DNA from: JBGTLW01 sp041743835
GTDB lineage: Bacteria; Planctomycetota; Phycisphaerae; Phycisphaerales; Phycisphaeraceae
Assembly: GCA_041743835.1 (NCBI GenBank)
Contig: JBGTLW010000378.1
Span: forward strand, 1 to 7,479
Length of the DNA: 7,479 bases
Reading direction: 5' to 3'
The notes under the pieces were generated by a model. It searched no databases. It saw only the letters and a list, made by a program, of their open reading frames with translations, and was not told where the DNA came from. The translations under genes and the position numbers were made by a program. Positions 1 to 6,342 of this stretch are shown piece after piece (position 1 is the first letter of the stretch; every line of letters begins with the position of its first letter).

Positions 1-429
1 GAGCGTGTCGATGACCTGCTGGGCCTCGGTGACGCGGCGTTGGAAGCGGGTCTGGTCGGAGGTTTCCTGAGCGGCCGACGCGAGGCTGTCATCGAGCACG
101 AGGTGGACGACGCGGCCGGTGTTGTCCAGCCCGCCTGTGAGCGAGCCTGCGCAGCCCGTGAGCACAGGGCCGGACAGCGCCAGCCCCAGCAGCAGCGCGA
201 TCAGGCACCGCACCGCGAGCAGCAGCCAGTTCTCCAGGCGGAGCTTGTTTTTCTGTTGTCGGTAGGCGATTTCCAGGAAGCGCATCGCCCCCCATCGCAC
301 GGGCTGCCGCCGCATCCGCGAGAGGATGTGGATGGCGATCGGTATCCCCACCGCCGCCGCGCCGCCCATCGCGAGCATCGGAGCGGTGAGACCAACGGCG
401 AGCAGGGGTGTTGTTAACCACAAAGGCAC
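1..429 (-). CDS. BatA-like membrane protein with VWA domain start (partial, C-terminus outside window)
   Basis: This is the N-terminal part (143 codons) of a BatA-type protein, the usual membrane partner of MoxR and DUF58 proteins. The translation shows a hydrophobic N-terminal segment ending in GIPIAIHILSR, then the family signature RWGAMRFLEIAYRQQKNKLR, a second membrane segment (NWLLLAVRCLIALLLGLALS), and the first strand of a VWA-like domain (VVHLVLDDSLAS). The MIDAS-like motif is degenerate: DDSLA in place of DxSxS. The frame is open from the window edge up to a stop at 544-546, and has no ATG ahead of the first membrane segment; the first ATG (376-378) lies inside it. GTG at 427-429 is therefore chosen, with GTG 436-438 and TTG 421-423 as alternatives. 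No Shine-Dalgarno site is visible. The chosen start lies inside an inverted repeat that flanks the upstream GxxExxY gene, so the native N-terminus may have been remodelled. Family assignment is firm; the start is not. Confidence 0.8.
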   Translation of the reverse strand, partial: MPLWLTTPLLAVGLTAPMLAMGGAAAVGIPIAIHILSRMRRQPVRWGAMRFLEIAYRQQKNKLRLENWLLLAVRCLIALLLGLALSGPVLTGCAGSLTGGLDNTGRVVHLVLDDSLASAAQETSDQTRFQRRVTEAQQVIDTL

Positions 430-442
430 AAAGGTCACCAAG
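416..442 (+). repeat. Left terminal inverted repeat of the GxxExxY cassette
   Basis: A 27-nt arm beginning AACCACAAAGGCACAAAGG. Reading inward, it matches the arm at 826-852 on the other strand at 23 of 27 positions. It is built from tandem units of 8-9 nt (CACAAAGG, CACAAAGG, then TCACCAAG). It lies just beyond the GxxExxY stop and covers the likely GTG start of the BatA-like gene. No target-site duplication is obvious outside the arms. Confidence 0.75.
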
Positions 443-448
443 TAAGAG

Positions 449-871
449 TTAAAGGACGATCCGACGGATGCCGTCTTTGACCACGGGGACGTTGAAGTTG
501 ATGAGTAAGCCCAGGCGAAGGTTGAGAGCTTTGAGGTACGAGATCACCTGTGCGTGAAAAACCGGATGCACTTCATTGACCGCCTTCAGTTCCACCACTA
601 AGCAATCTTCGACAAGCAAGTCGATAAAGCCCTCGCCGACTAAGGCATCTCGGTATCTCACGTGGACCGGAGCTTGCCGTTGGTGCCGTACTCCCAGATG
701 GTGCAACTCGACAGCCATGGCCGCCTCGTACACCGATTCAAGGAATCCCGGCCCAAGTGCCCGGTGAACAGCGATGGCCGCGCCAATGACCCGATGCGCA
801 AGCGCTTCGACCTCCGCCGCCACAGCTTCGTGCCCTTCGTGTCTTTGTGGTTGAACTGGTTGACTGTTCAT
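449..871 (-). CDS. GxxExxY protein (PD-(D/E)XK nuclease-like fold)
   Basis: The 140-residue product is a full-length member of the GxxExxY family (TIGR04256 / PDDEXK_3). The naming motif is at 40-49 (GPGFLESVYE: G42, E45, Y48). The nuclease-like core follows: D84 in GFIDLLVED, then E94 and K96 in VVELKAV, then HAQVISYLKALNLRLGLLINF (106-126 shown in part: HAQVISYLKAL). The family has the residues of a metal-dependent PD-(D/E)XK fold, but its biological role is not established. The ATG overlaps the DUF58 stop by four bases (ATGA, 868-871), implying translational coupling. The first residues, including RHEGHEA, are encoded by an A/C-rich repeat that recurs in inverted orientation just beyond the stop codon. 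It sits between two genes that normally adjoin each other, so it is probably a passenger in the operon rather than part of the MoxR module. Confidence 0.88.
   Translation of the reverse strand: MNSQPVQPQRHEGHEAVAAEVEALAHRVIGAAIAVHRALGPGFLESVYEAAMAVELHHLGVRHQRQAPVHVRYRDALVGEGFIDLLVEDCLVVELKAVNEVHPVFHAQVISYLKALNLRLGLLINFNVPVVKDGIRRIVL
826..852 (-). repeat. Right terminal inverted repeat of the GxxExxY cassette
   Basis: Read on the minus strand the arm begins AACCACAAAGACACGAAGG and differs from the left arm (416-442) at four positions. It lies inside the GxxExxY coding region and encodes the QRHEGHEA stretch near the N-terminus. The same 8-9 nt unit (CACRAAGG) is repeated. A repeat-encoded N-terminus of this sort is, from memory, common in GxxExxY proteins. 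Confidence 0.75.
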
Positions 872-1911
872 CGCGAGATCATCGCCTCGCGTCTGGCGAG
901 GAAGTGGGACAGTGCCGGGCCCAGGGGGTCGCTGCTGTTGAGCAGGACGTGGTCGAAGCGGTGCTTGCGTGCGGCCTTCTCGACCGCGCGGAGGTGGCTG
1001 TTCATCACATCCAGGTAGGCCTTGCGCAGCGACGCGGGGTCCAGCGGCAGGCGTCCCTCGGCCTCAAGGCCGATGAAGTCGCTCGCGGTGCGGAAGGGGA
1101 ACGTCAGCTCCGCGTCGTCCATCACCTGCATGAGGATCACGTCGTGTCGGCGGTACGCCAGCCGCGCCAGCCCGGAGGACAGGTGCTCGGGGTCGTCGAA
1201 CAGGTCGCTGATGACGCAGATCAGCGAGCGGTGGTGCAGGCGGGCGTTGACTTCGTCGAACAGCCGGAGCAGGTCGGTGCGGCCGTCGCGTCCCTCGGCG
1301 CTGAGCGCCTGGCCGGCGGGCATGGCTGTGTTGGTGTCGTCCACGTCCAGCTCCGCGGCGGTGAGGACGTTGACGATGTCGCGCCAGTGGCCACGGTTGT
1401 TGGATAGCCGGGTCGCGCGTTTGCTGGATGCGGAGAAGGTGGTGAGCGAGACGCGGTCCTGCTGCTGGAGCGCGATGAATGCCATCGCGGCAGCCGTCGC
1501 TGCGGCATGGTCGAACTTGCGCCAGGAGGAGCCTTTGGGTTGCGCGGGGGGGGCGTCTTTGGCCTGCGATTTTGCGGCCCTGCCCTTGACGGCCGGCTCG
1601 CTGCCGTAGGCCATGGACCCCGAGACATCGACGAGGATCGCCAGGTCGAGGTTGGTTTCCTTGAGGTATTGCTTGAGGTAGAGCTTGTCGGTCTTGCCGA
1701 ACACCTTCCAGTCGAGGAACCGCGTGTCGTCGCCGGGCGTGTATTGCCGGTGCTGCGCGAACTCGACGGAGAACCCCTGCATCGGCGAGCGGTGCATCCC
1801 GGTCATCAGGCCTTCGACGATCATGCGTGCGCGCAGATCGATATTCCCGACCGCGGCCAGCGTCTTGGGGTCCAGGTATGACGTATTAGCTGGGGCGGTG
1901 GTGGGGGGCAT
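868..1911 (-). CDS. DUF58 domain protein with VWA-like MIDAS
   Basis: A 347-residue DUF58 protein. The family signature lies at 51-71: FAQHRQYTPGDDTRFLDWKV, the usual R-x-Y-x-P-GDD-x-R-x-DW-K pattern. It is followed by a VWA-like core with the MIDAS motif DVSGS at 95-99 and a later acidic motif ISDLFDD (234-240). Residues 101-134, straight after the MIDAS, form a charged and Ala/Pro-rich insert not expected in the core fold. No membrane segment is visible, so it is probably cytoplasmic or peripheral. DUF58 proteins work with MoxR ATPases and BatA-like membrane proteins, generally in complex assembly or envelope functions. The ATG follows the upstream gene's stop by three bases, and the TGA overlaps the next start (ATGA). 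Length and domain order are normal, so the gene looks intact. Confidence 0.95.
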   Translation of the reverse strand: MPPTTAPANTSYLDPKTLAAVGNIDLRARMIVEGLMTGMHRSPMQGFSVEFAQHRQYTPGDDTRFLDWKVFGKTDKLYLKQYLKETNLDLAILVDVSGSMAYGSEPAVKGRAAKSQAKDAPPAQPKGSSWRKFDHAAATAAAMAFIALQQQDRVSLTTFSASSKRATRLSNNRGHWRDIVNVLTAAELDVDDTNTAMPAGQALSAEGRDGRTDLLRLFDEVNARLHHRSLICVISDLFDDPEHLSSGLARLAYRRHDVILMQVMDDAELTFPFRTASDFIGLEAEGRLPLDPASLRKAYLDVMNSHLRAVEKAARKHRFDHVLLNSSDPLGPALSHFLARREAMISR

Positions 1912-1914
1912 GGG

Positions 1915-2388
1915 TTATCGACTGTTTCGCTGGGCAAAAACCCAGCCGGTAGTACGGTCAAAGACAACAGTGAGTCCGGCGTCGGCATCAGGGAGTTCGT
2001 TGCCTTCGGTATAAACGAGCCCGTCAGTGATGGCATATACACCGCTTGTCGTGAGGCTCGCCCCAGCGATATCGGGGAATGTGTCGTGTCGAGACACATA
2101 GGTCGTGCCTTCTACGGGCACCGGCTTCCATTGATTGGCGTTACACCACGCCACGAACGAATCCTCGTCGATACGAAACTCAATAAGTTCGGAAGGACTC
2201 ACTCCCTTCGACACATGGTTCACACTGACCGCGTTGGAGGGGATTTGAGGATAAAAAGATACATCCGCTGGCGTTACCCCTATCTGCACTTTTGGGATCG
2301 TGGCCGAAAAAGTGAACGCAACAAGCAGCGATGCGCCCATGATGGCACTTGTCACAAGCAGATATTTTGTAAGACGACGGTTTATCAC
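1915..2388 (-). CDS. Hypothetical single-pass membrane protein
   Basis: A 157-residue protein that I do not recognise. It starts with a basic stretch (MINRRLTK) and one hydrophobic helix at about 9-29, a signal anchor or uncleaved signal peptide, so the rest should be outside the cytoplasm. The soluble part contains EFRIDEDSFVAWCNANQWKP (70-89), which resembles a small alpha/beta domain, and ends in a strand-rich region (GLTVVFDRTTGWVFAQR). It begins 21 bases after the stop of the preceding small gene and ends three bases before DUF58, so it is almost certainly co-transcribed. By eye the stretch is less GC-rich than its neighbours, which may indicate later acquisition. Coding is supported by tight packing and a sensible protein; function is unknown. 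Confidence 0.8.
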   Translation of the reverse strand: MINRRLTKYLLVTSAIMGASLLVAFTFSATIPKVQIGVTPADVSFYPQIPSNAVSVNHVSKGVSPSELIEFRIDEDSFVAWCNANQWKPVPVEGTTYVSRHDTFPDIAGASLTTSGVYAITDGLVYTEGNELPDADAGLTVVFDRTTGWVFAQRNSR

Positions 2389-2409
2389 GAATGTATTAAC
2401 TGGCTGGTA

Positions 2410-2640
2410 TTACGCCGCCTCGTATTTCTCAATTGCTGCCGCGGACAGGGTGACCGGGACGAACCAGCTCTTGTCATAGAGGTAATCTTCCCCGGTTTCA
2501 TCGACAACCCGCAGGTCGTGGTCACGGTCATTGGGTTCTGCGGGCAGGACGCGGTAGAGCTTTCCCTTGATGACGCTCAAGTCGTTGCCCTTGTTGCTGA
2601 CGCAGAGCACATATTGATGGGTGGCTGCTAATTCACTCAT
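2410..2640 (-). CDS. Small hypothetical protein (beta-rich, SH3-like by appearance)
   Basis: A 76-residue protein with a compact hydrophobic/charged pattern: YVLCVSNKGNDLSVIKGKLY (10-29), then VLPAEPNDRDHDLRVVDETG and EDYLYDKSWFVPVTL. I recall the pattern of a lysine-leading KLYRVLP followed by VxDExGEDYLYP.xxFVPV in uncharacterised bacterial proteins, but know no function. The strand-loop-strand pattern would suit a small barrel fold; this is inference. There is no signal peptide or membrane segment, so it is probably cytoplasmic. Its start overlaps the end of the preceding gene by eight bases, suggesting coupled translation within the MoxR operon. Confidence 0.8.
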   Translation of the reverse strand: MSELAATHQYVLCVSNKGNDLSVIKGKLYRVLPAEPNDRDHDLRVVDETGEDYLYDKSWFVPVTLSAAAIEKYEAA

Positions 2641-2868
2641 GGCGTCGTTTCACTTTAAGGAGTCGCTTGCCTATGCCGTGGGCCTCGTACCAGTGTATTT
2701 CAGCGAGGTAGATTTCCCCATAATCATCTTCGATGCGGGCGATGCCTTTGAGCTTGCGCCATCGGCCCTCGCCATATAATCTAGTCAATCGATGCAGTTC
2801 ACGGATGCCCGTTCCTGACGCGATTTCCTCTACTTTCTCAATGGCTGAGAGCACACGCTCGACCCGTC

Positions 2869-2872
<4 letters not shown>
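2633..2872 (-). CDS. Small hypothetical protein downstream of MoxR
   Basis: A 79-residue protein starting at GTG. The GTG overlaps the MoxR stop (GTGA, 2869-2872), so translation is probably coupled. The N-terminal half is helical and charged (RRVERVLSAIEKVEEIASG). The C-terminal half carries GRWRKLKGIARIEDDYGEIY and AEIHWYEAHGIGKRLLKVKR, a pattern I recall from uncharacterised small proteins with the conserved string HWYEAHGIG. No function can be assigned. No membrane segment is present, so it is probably cytoplasmic, and its basic charge leaves nucleic-acid or protein binding open. The overlap with both neighbours supports it as a real gene. Confidence 0.8.
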
Positions 2873-3957
<1,085 letters not shown>

Positions 3958-4086
3958 GCGTGTGGTTCTCGCGGGGTGGACAATGCGGGGGCAGTTCCGG
4001 GGCGGCGGGCAACCGCCGACCCCTTTGCATGGTACACGCACCACTCCCCGCAGATTGTTCACCCCCGGAACCCCCTCCCCGTTTAG

Positions 4087-4106
4087 CGGCGGGCGTCCGC
4101 CCGCCG
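4087..4106 (-). terminator. GC hairpin, possible terminator of the PEP-CTERM/prepilin operon
   Basis: The arms CGGCGGGC (4087-4094) and GCCCGCCG (4099-4106) pair perfectly around a four-base loop, or nine pairs with a two-base loop. It lies about 100 bases downstream of the prepilin-like stop and 130 upstream of MoxR. No U-run follows, so it is not a classic intrinsic terminator and may instead be an mRNA-end-stabilising or regulatory hairpin. Confidence 0.4.
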
Positions 4107-4131
4107 TCTCCCCTACCTCCGCCCACCGTCT

Positions 4132-4148
4132 CCCCCCTCCCCCCTCCC
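4132..4148 (-). other. G-run tract with quadruplex potential
   Basis: The minus strand reads GGG-A-GGGGGG-A-GGGGGG. Splitting the long runs gives at least four G-tracts with short loops, so a G-quadruplex in DNA or RNA is possible. It lies between the end of the prepilin-like gene and the MoxR start. Any role is inference. Confidence 0.4.
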
Positions 4149-4208
4149 GCAATCCCACCATCGGACCCCAACCCGCGTCCCGCCCCCGTCCACCCCACCC
4201 CCCGCGTC

Positions 4209-5096
4209 TCAAATCCCCGTCTCAAACCCATAAATCGAGTCCGCCCCCCATGTGTCGTCGAGGTTCGCGGCCGGGGCCCCGGCCGGGGTGTCGAAGGTGG
4301 GTTGGGTTTGCGGGCGGGCGGTGACGTGGCCATCGAGCATGGCCGTGTTTGCGTTGCCCCGGTGCCGAAAGTGCCCGAAGCCGGTGAACCAGGCGGGGAT
4401 TTTGTTGTGCTGGACGTAGTGCGGCTCGTAGAAGGCGTTTTGGCCGTTGATCTTGTTGAGGCCATCGATATGGACCGCGTCGGCAAAGGCAAAGACGCGT
4501 GTGGGCTGCCGGGCGTCGGCCAGGCGTTTGGACGGGAGTTTTTTGTACGCCAGGGGCGCAAGGCTCTCGTTGTAACCGAAGTGCGCGGAGGACTGTACGA
4601 ACTTGGGGAAGAATCGCGGGTCGTTGTGCGCGAAGTCCGGGCAGTGGAGTTGGGCGACCAGGTCCCCGCCGAAGTAGGGCGCGAGGGGGCTTTTGGTGGT
4701 GTCCATCGGGCGGTGCATGGCTGTGGGCGATCCGGGTCCGCCCGCTTCGAGGCCGAACCACCACAGGGCCCGGTTGGGCGCGGTGAGCCTTTGCATGTTG
4801 GGCACGAATTGCCCGCGGTGGTCGTGGGTGTAGGTGTGCAGGGCGGTGGTGGTTTGGCGTTGGTTGCTCATGCAGACCGTGGCGCGGGCTGTGCCCCGGA
4901 CCGCCCCGAGCACCGGGAGCAGGATGCCCACGAGCAGGGCGATGATGCTGATGACGACGAGGAGCTCGATGAGGCTAAAGGCGCGGCACGCGCGCGGAAT
5001 GGTTGGGGCGGGCGGGGGGGAGGCCGAGGGATGGCAATCCCTCGGCTTTGGGCCGCCGCGCGGTGTTGCGTGTGGTTGTGTTGGGTTGCCGGTCAT
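4209..5096 (-). CDS. Prepilin-like (pseudopilin) protein with H-X9-DG motif
   Basis: A 295-residue type II secretion/type IV pilin-like protein. The prepilin signature CRAFSLIELLVVISIIALLV (37-56) has the conserved Phe at +1 and Glu at +5 after predicted PilD cleavage between A39 and F40; Ala replaces the usual Gly at -1. The hydrophobic helix at 40-60 should anchor it in the inner membrane or pilus core. The C-terminal part holds H-X9-DG (H245 to D255-G256, in RHRGNANTAMLDGHV), typical of the large planctomycete pseudopilin families. The 39-residue leader is unusually long because a palindromic repeat (5020-5052) is embedded in it; no alternative start codon lies between that repeat and the pilin motif, so ATG 5094-5096 stands. 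The start is one base after the PEP-CTERM stop, placing it in the riboswitch-controlled operon. Its specific role is unknown. Confidence 0.92.
   Translation of the reverse strand: MTGNPTQPHATPRGGPKPRDCHPSASPPPAPTIPRACRAFSLIELLVVISIIALLVGILLPVLGAVRGTARATVCMSNQRQTTTALHTYTHDHRGQFVPNMQRLTAPNRALWWFGLEAGGPGSPTAMHRPMDTTKSPLAPYFGGDLVAQLHCPDFAHNDPRFFPKFVQSSAHFGYNESLAPLAYKKLPSKRLADARQPTRVFAFADAVHIDGLNKINGQNAFYEPHYVQHNKIPAWFTGFGHFRHRGNANTAMLDGHVTARPQTQPTFDTPAGAPAANLDDTWGADSIYGFETGI
5020..5052 (-). repeat. Dispersed palindromic repeat, copy 1 (inside a coding region)
   Basis: The core arms GCCGAGGGAT (5023-5032) and ATCCCTCGGC (5037-5046) pair perfectly around a four-base loop. With the flanking CCCAAA and CTC on the minus strand, it matches copy 2 (6343-6375, plus strand) at 32 of 33 positions. 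It lies inside the prepilin leader and encodes PKPRDCHPSAS there. Two near-identical copies within 1.4 kb in opposite orientation suggest a REP-like mobile or structural element that is probably common in this genome. Confidence 0.85.
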
Positions 5097-5097
5097 C

Positions 5098-5844
5098 TCA
5101 GCGTCGGCGGCGGGTCCAGACTAGCGCACCGAGCACCACCAAGAACGCAGCGGACGCGGGCTCGGGGACTGCGATCGGTTCGCCGGGCGCGTTGCCGTTG
5201 AACCCCCACCCGTCCCACGAGCCATCGAACAGTACATGGTCGATGAAGCCCAAGCCGGAGAAGCCCCACGACCCGCCGTTGTACGGCTCACCTGTGAGCG
5301 TGCCGAAGTCGGGGTTGGGCGACATCTCGAAGTTCGGCGGCGGGCCGAAGAGATATTCGTTGTTGTCGATATTGACGAAGTATCCCCAGTAGTTGGTGAA
5401 CCATCCCTCGGCATAGCTGTCGTCTGGGTCGGCTGGTGAGCCGGTGTCGCTGCTGCCTGGGGTGAGCGTGAAGCCGTCGCCGTCGCGGTCCAGCCCGATG
5501 CCATAGATCGAGTTGGGCCCGCCGGTGCCATCGCCTGCGGTGTTGGCTGGGTCGGTGTCGCCGCGATAGACGACCAGGCGTGGGTCCGCGTCCGCGATGG
5601 CGGTGATCATGTCTTCGCCGGTGGCTGCGCCATCCCATCGGTAGCCGTAGGCCACGGCATCTTTGCCGTCGTGCCAGTCGATGACCAGTGCCGAGCGGTT
5701 GGCGCCCGAGCCGACCCAGTAGGTGATGTCGTCGAAGGTGAAGGCCGCGTGCGCAGAAGTGACGCCAAGCGGGGCTACGGTGGACAGGGCCAGGGTCAGA
5801 GCGGTGGTGAGAAAGGCTGTGGAAGCGGTGGAGCGTAGGTGCAT
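5098..5844 (-). CDS. PEP-CTERM surface protein under cobalamin riboswitch control
   Basis: A 248-residue exported protein. The N-terminus is a signal peptide (basic MHLRS, hydrophobic core, AHA at 31-33 before AFTFDD). The mature part has WVGSGANRSALVIDWHDGK (43-61), GYRWDGAATGEDM (67-79), and a calcium-loop-like DRDGDGF (119-125). It ends in VPEP (226-229), a hydrophobic helix and a terminal RRRR, the PEP-CTERM signal for exosortase processing and surface display. I recall similar GYRWDG..TGEDM domains in uncharacterised PEP-CTERM proteins but know no activity. ATG 5842-5844 is chosen over the in-frame GTG at 5878-5880 because it gives a normal signal peptide and has GGAAAG about 12 bases upstream. 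A cobalamin riboswitch lies in its leader, so expression should fall when B12 is abundant. A corrinoid-binding surface role is a plausible inference, not shown. Confidence 0.88.
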   Translation of the reverse strand: MHLRSTASTAFLTTALTLALSTVAPLGVTSAHAAFTFDDITYWVGSGANRSALVIDWHDGKDAVAYGYRWDGAATGEDMITAIADADPRLVVYRGDTDPANTAGDGTGGPNSIYGIGLDRDGDGFTLTPGSSDTGSPADPDDSYAEGWFTNYWGYFVNIDNNEYLFGPPPNFEMSPNPDFGTLTGEPYNGGSWGFSGLGFIDHVLFDGSWDGWGFNGNAPGEPIAVPEPASAAFLVVLGALVWTRRRR

Positions 5845-5859
5845 ATCAAGCTGCTTTCC

Positions 5860-5878
5860 GCCCTGATTCGCGCAGGGC
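5860..5878 (-). promoter_or_regulatory. Hairpin next to the PEP-CTERM ribosome binding site
   Basis: The minus strand carries GCCCTG and CAGGGC around a seven-base loop (CGCGAAT), directly followed by the GGAAAG that may serve as the ribosome binding site. Its placement suits a translational expression platform for the upstream riboswitch. A second small hairpin (CATGAA/TTCATG, 5889-5906) lies just upstream. Regulatory use is inferred. Confidence 0.35.
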
Positions 5879-5917
5879 ACCCCGAGGTCATGAAGAAGAT
5901 TTCATGTCCACGCGAAA

Positions 5918-5975
5918 GCTCAGGCGAGCGCAAGTTCATCGGTCGGGGGGCCGGTGTGCGGGTTGTTGCCTGAGC
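5918..5975 (-). promoter_or_regulatory. Long-loop inverted repeat between riboswitch and gene
   Basis: Minus-strand GCTCAGGC (5975-5968) can pair with GCCTGAGC (5925-5918), enclosing about 42 bases. The 8-bp stem lies between the B12 box and the PEP-CTERM start and may form part of the expression platform. It is followed by TTTCGCG rather than a U-run, so transcription termination is unlikely on sequence alone. Confidence 0.35.
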
Positions 5976-5995
5976 GTCCCATTCGCGGGGACGAA

Positions 5996-6299
5996 CTCGG
6001 CACTCCGAGGCAGGTCTTCCGGCTCTGGGTGTGTTGTCTGACCCGCCTTCCCGTCATCAGCCCGTTGCGGGCCCGACAGTGGCACATGGATCAGACGCAG
6101 GCCCGTGAATGCCGGCCCTCAACCGGCGTTCCTGACACGGGCCACCCATCACGGCGGCGCGTCCGCGGGAGAGTCCCTTTGCCCAGCCTGGCCCGACCCC
6201 CAATGGGTCGGCGGATTGCTCCGATCAGGCCGGGAAGAGGTCACTCCACTTCCCTTTTCACGCAGCCAACCCGGTTACCCGAGCAGGCCACGCACCTTT
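5996..6299 (-). ncRNA. Cobalamin (B12) riboswitch
   Basis: Conserved blocks of the cobalamin riboswitch appear in order on the minus strand: AAAGGTGC (6299-6292), AAAAGGGAAGTGGAGTGA (6258-6241), GCCACTG (6083-6077), GGGAAGGCGGGTC (about 6052-6040), and CCCAGAGCCGGAAGACCTGCC, whose last 16 bases are the B12 box (6024-6009, consensus AGYCMGRRRACCTGCC). A short hairpin CTCGG-AGTG-CCGAG (6009-5996) follows at once and could be the loop that makes the tertiary contact to the aptamer. About 157 bases separate the GTGA and GCCACTG blocks, far more than usual; this interval holds strong stems (6100-6107 with 6136-6143, and CCGACCC/GGGTCGG near 6191-6208). Cobalamin binding normally represses the downstream gene, here a PEP-CTERM protein and a pseudopilin. 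Confidence 0.9.
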
Positions 6300-6312
6300 G
6301 AGTGTCAAGCGC

Positions 6313-6341
6313 AGACTAACACCCCCACCCCCACCCCGCAA
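6313..6341 (-). promoter_or_regulatory. Putative promoter of the riboswitch operon
   Basis: On the minus strand TTGCGG (6341-6336) and TAGTCT (6318-6313) are spaced by 17 bases, and the riboswitch begins about 14 bases after the -10 box. The spacer is almost pure G (runs of 4-5 G separated by T), overlapping a four-tract G-quadruplex motif at 6322-6345. The match to a sigma-70 consensus is partial. An alternative TTGACA (6308-6303) is too close to the riboswitch to be its -35. Confidence 0.4.
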
Positions 6342-6342
6342 C

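Larger units (their letters stand above)
3958..4208. other. Non-coding G/C-skewed gap between the two minus-strand operons
   Basis: No credible gene is seen here. The plus strand is very C-rich (G-rich on the transcribed minus strand). It should contain the 3' end of the prepilin-like transcript and the promoter and leader of the MoxR operon. No convincing -35/-10 pair could be picked; TACCAT on the minus strand at about 4028-4033 is the best -10-like string and is weak. Reading frames that cross it give only low-complexity Pro/Arg/Gly protein. Confidence 0.7.

Noticed and set aside
89..421. 110-codon minus-strand frame at the left end
   Set aside because: Arg/Ala-rich out-of-frame reading of the BatA-like gene.
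416..852. CRISPR or integron-like array from the CACAAAGG repeats
   Set aside because: The units are adjacent with no spacers and occur as two inverted arms; no Cas or integrase gene is present.
3958..4212. N-terminal extension of MoxR to 4212
   Set aside because: The 85 extra residues are Gly/Arg-rich translated spacer, and the normal MoxR N-terminus begins at 3957.
3960..5201. Long plus-strand open frame (413 codons) opposite the prepilin-like gene
   Set aside because: It starts in the C-rich spacer and encodes low-complexity Pro/Arg/Gly sequence; the minus strand has a recognisable pilin family protein.
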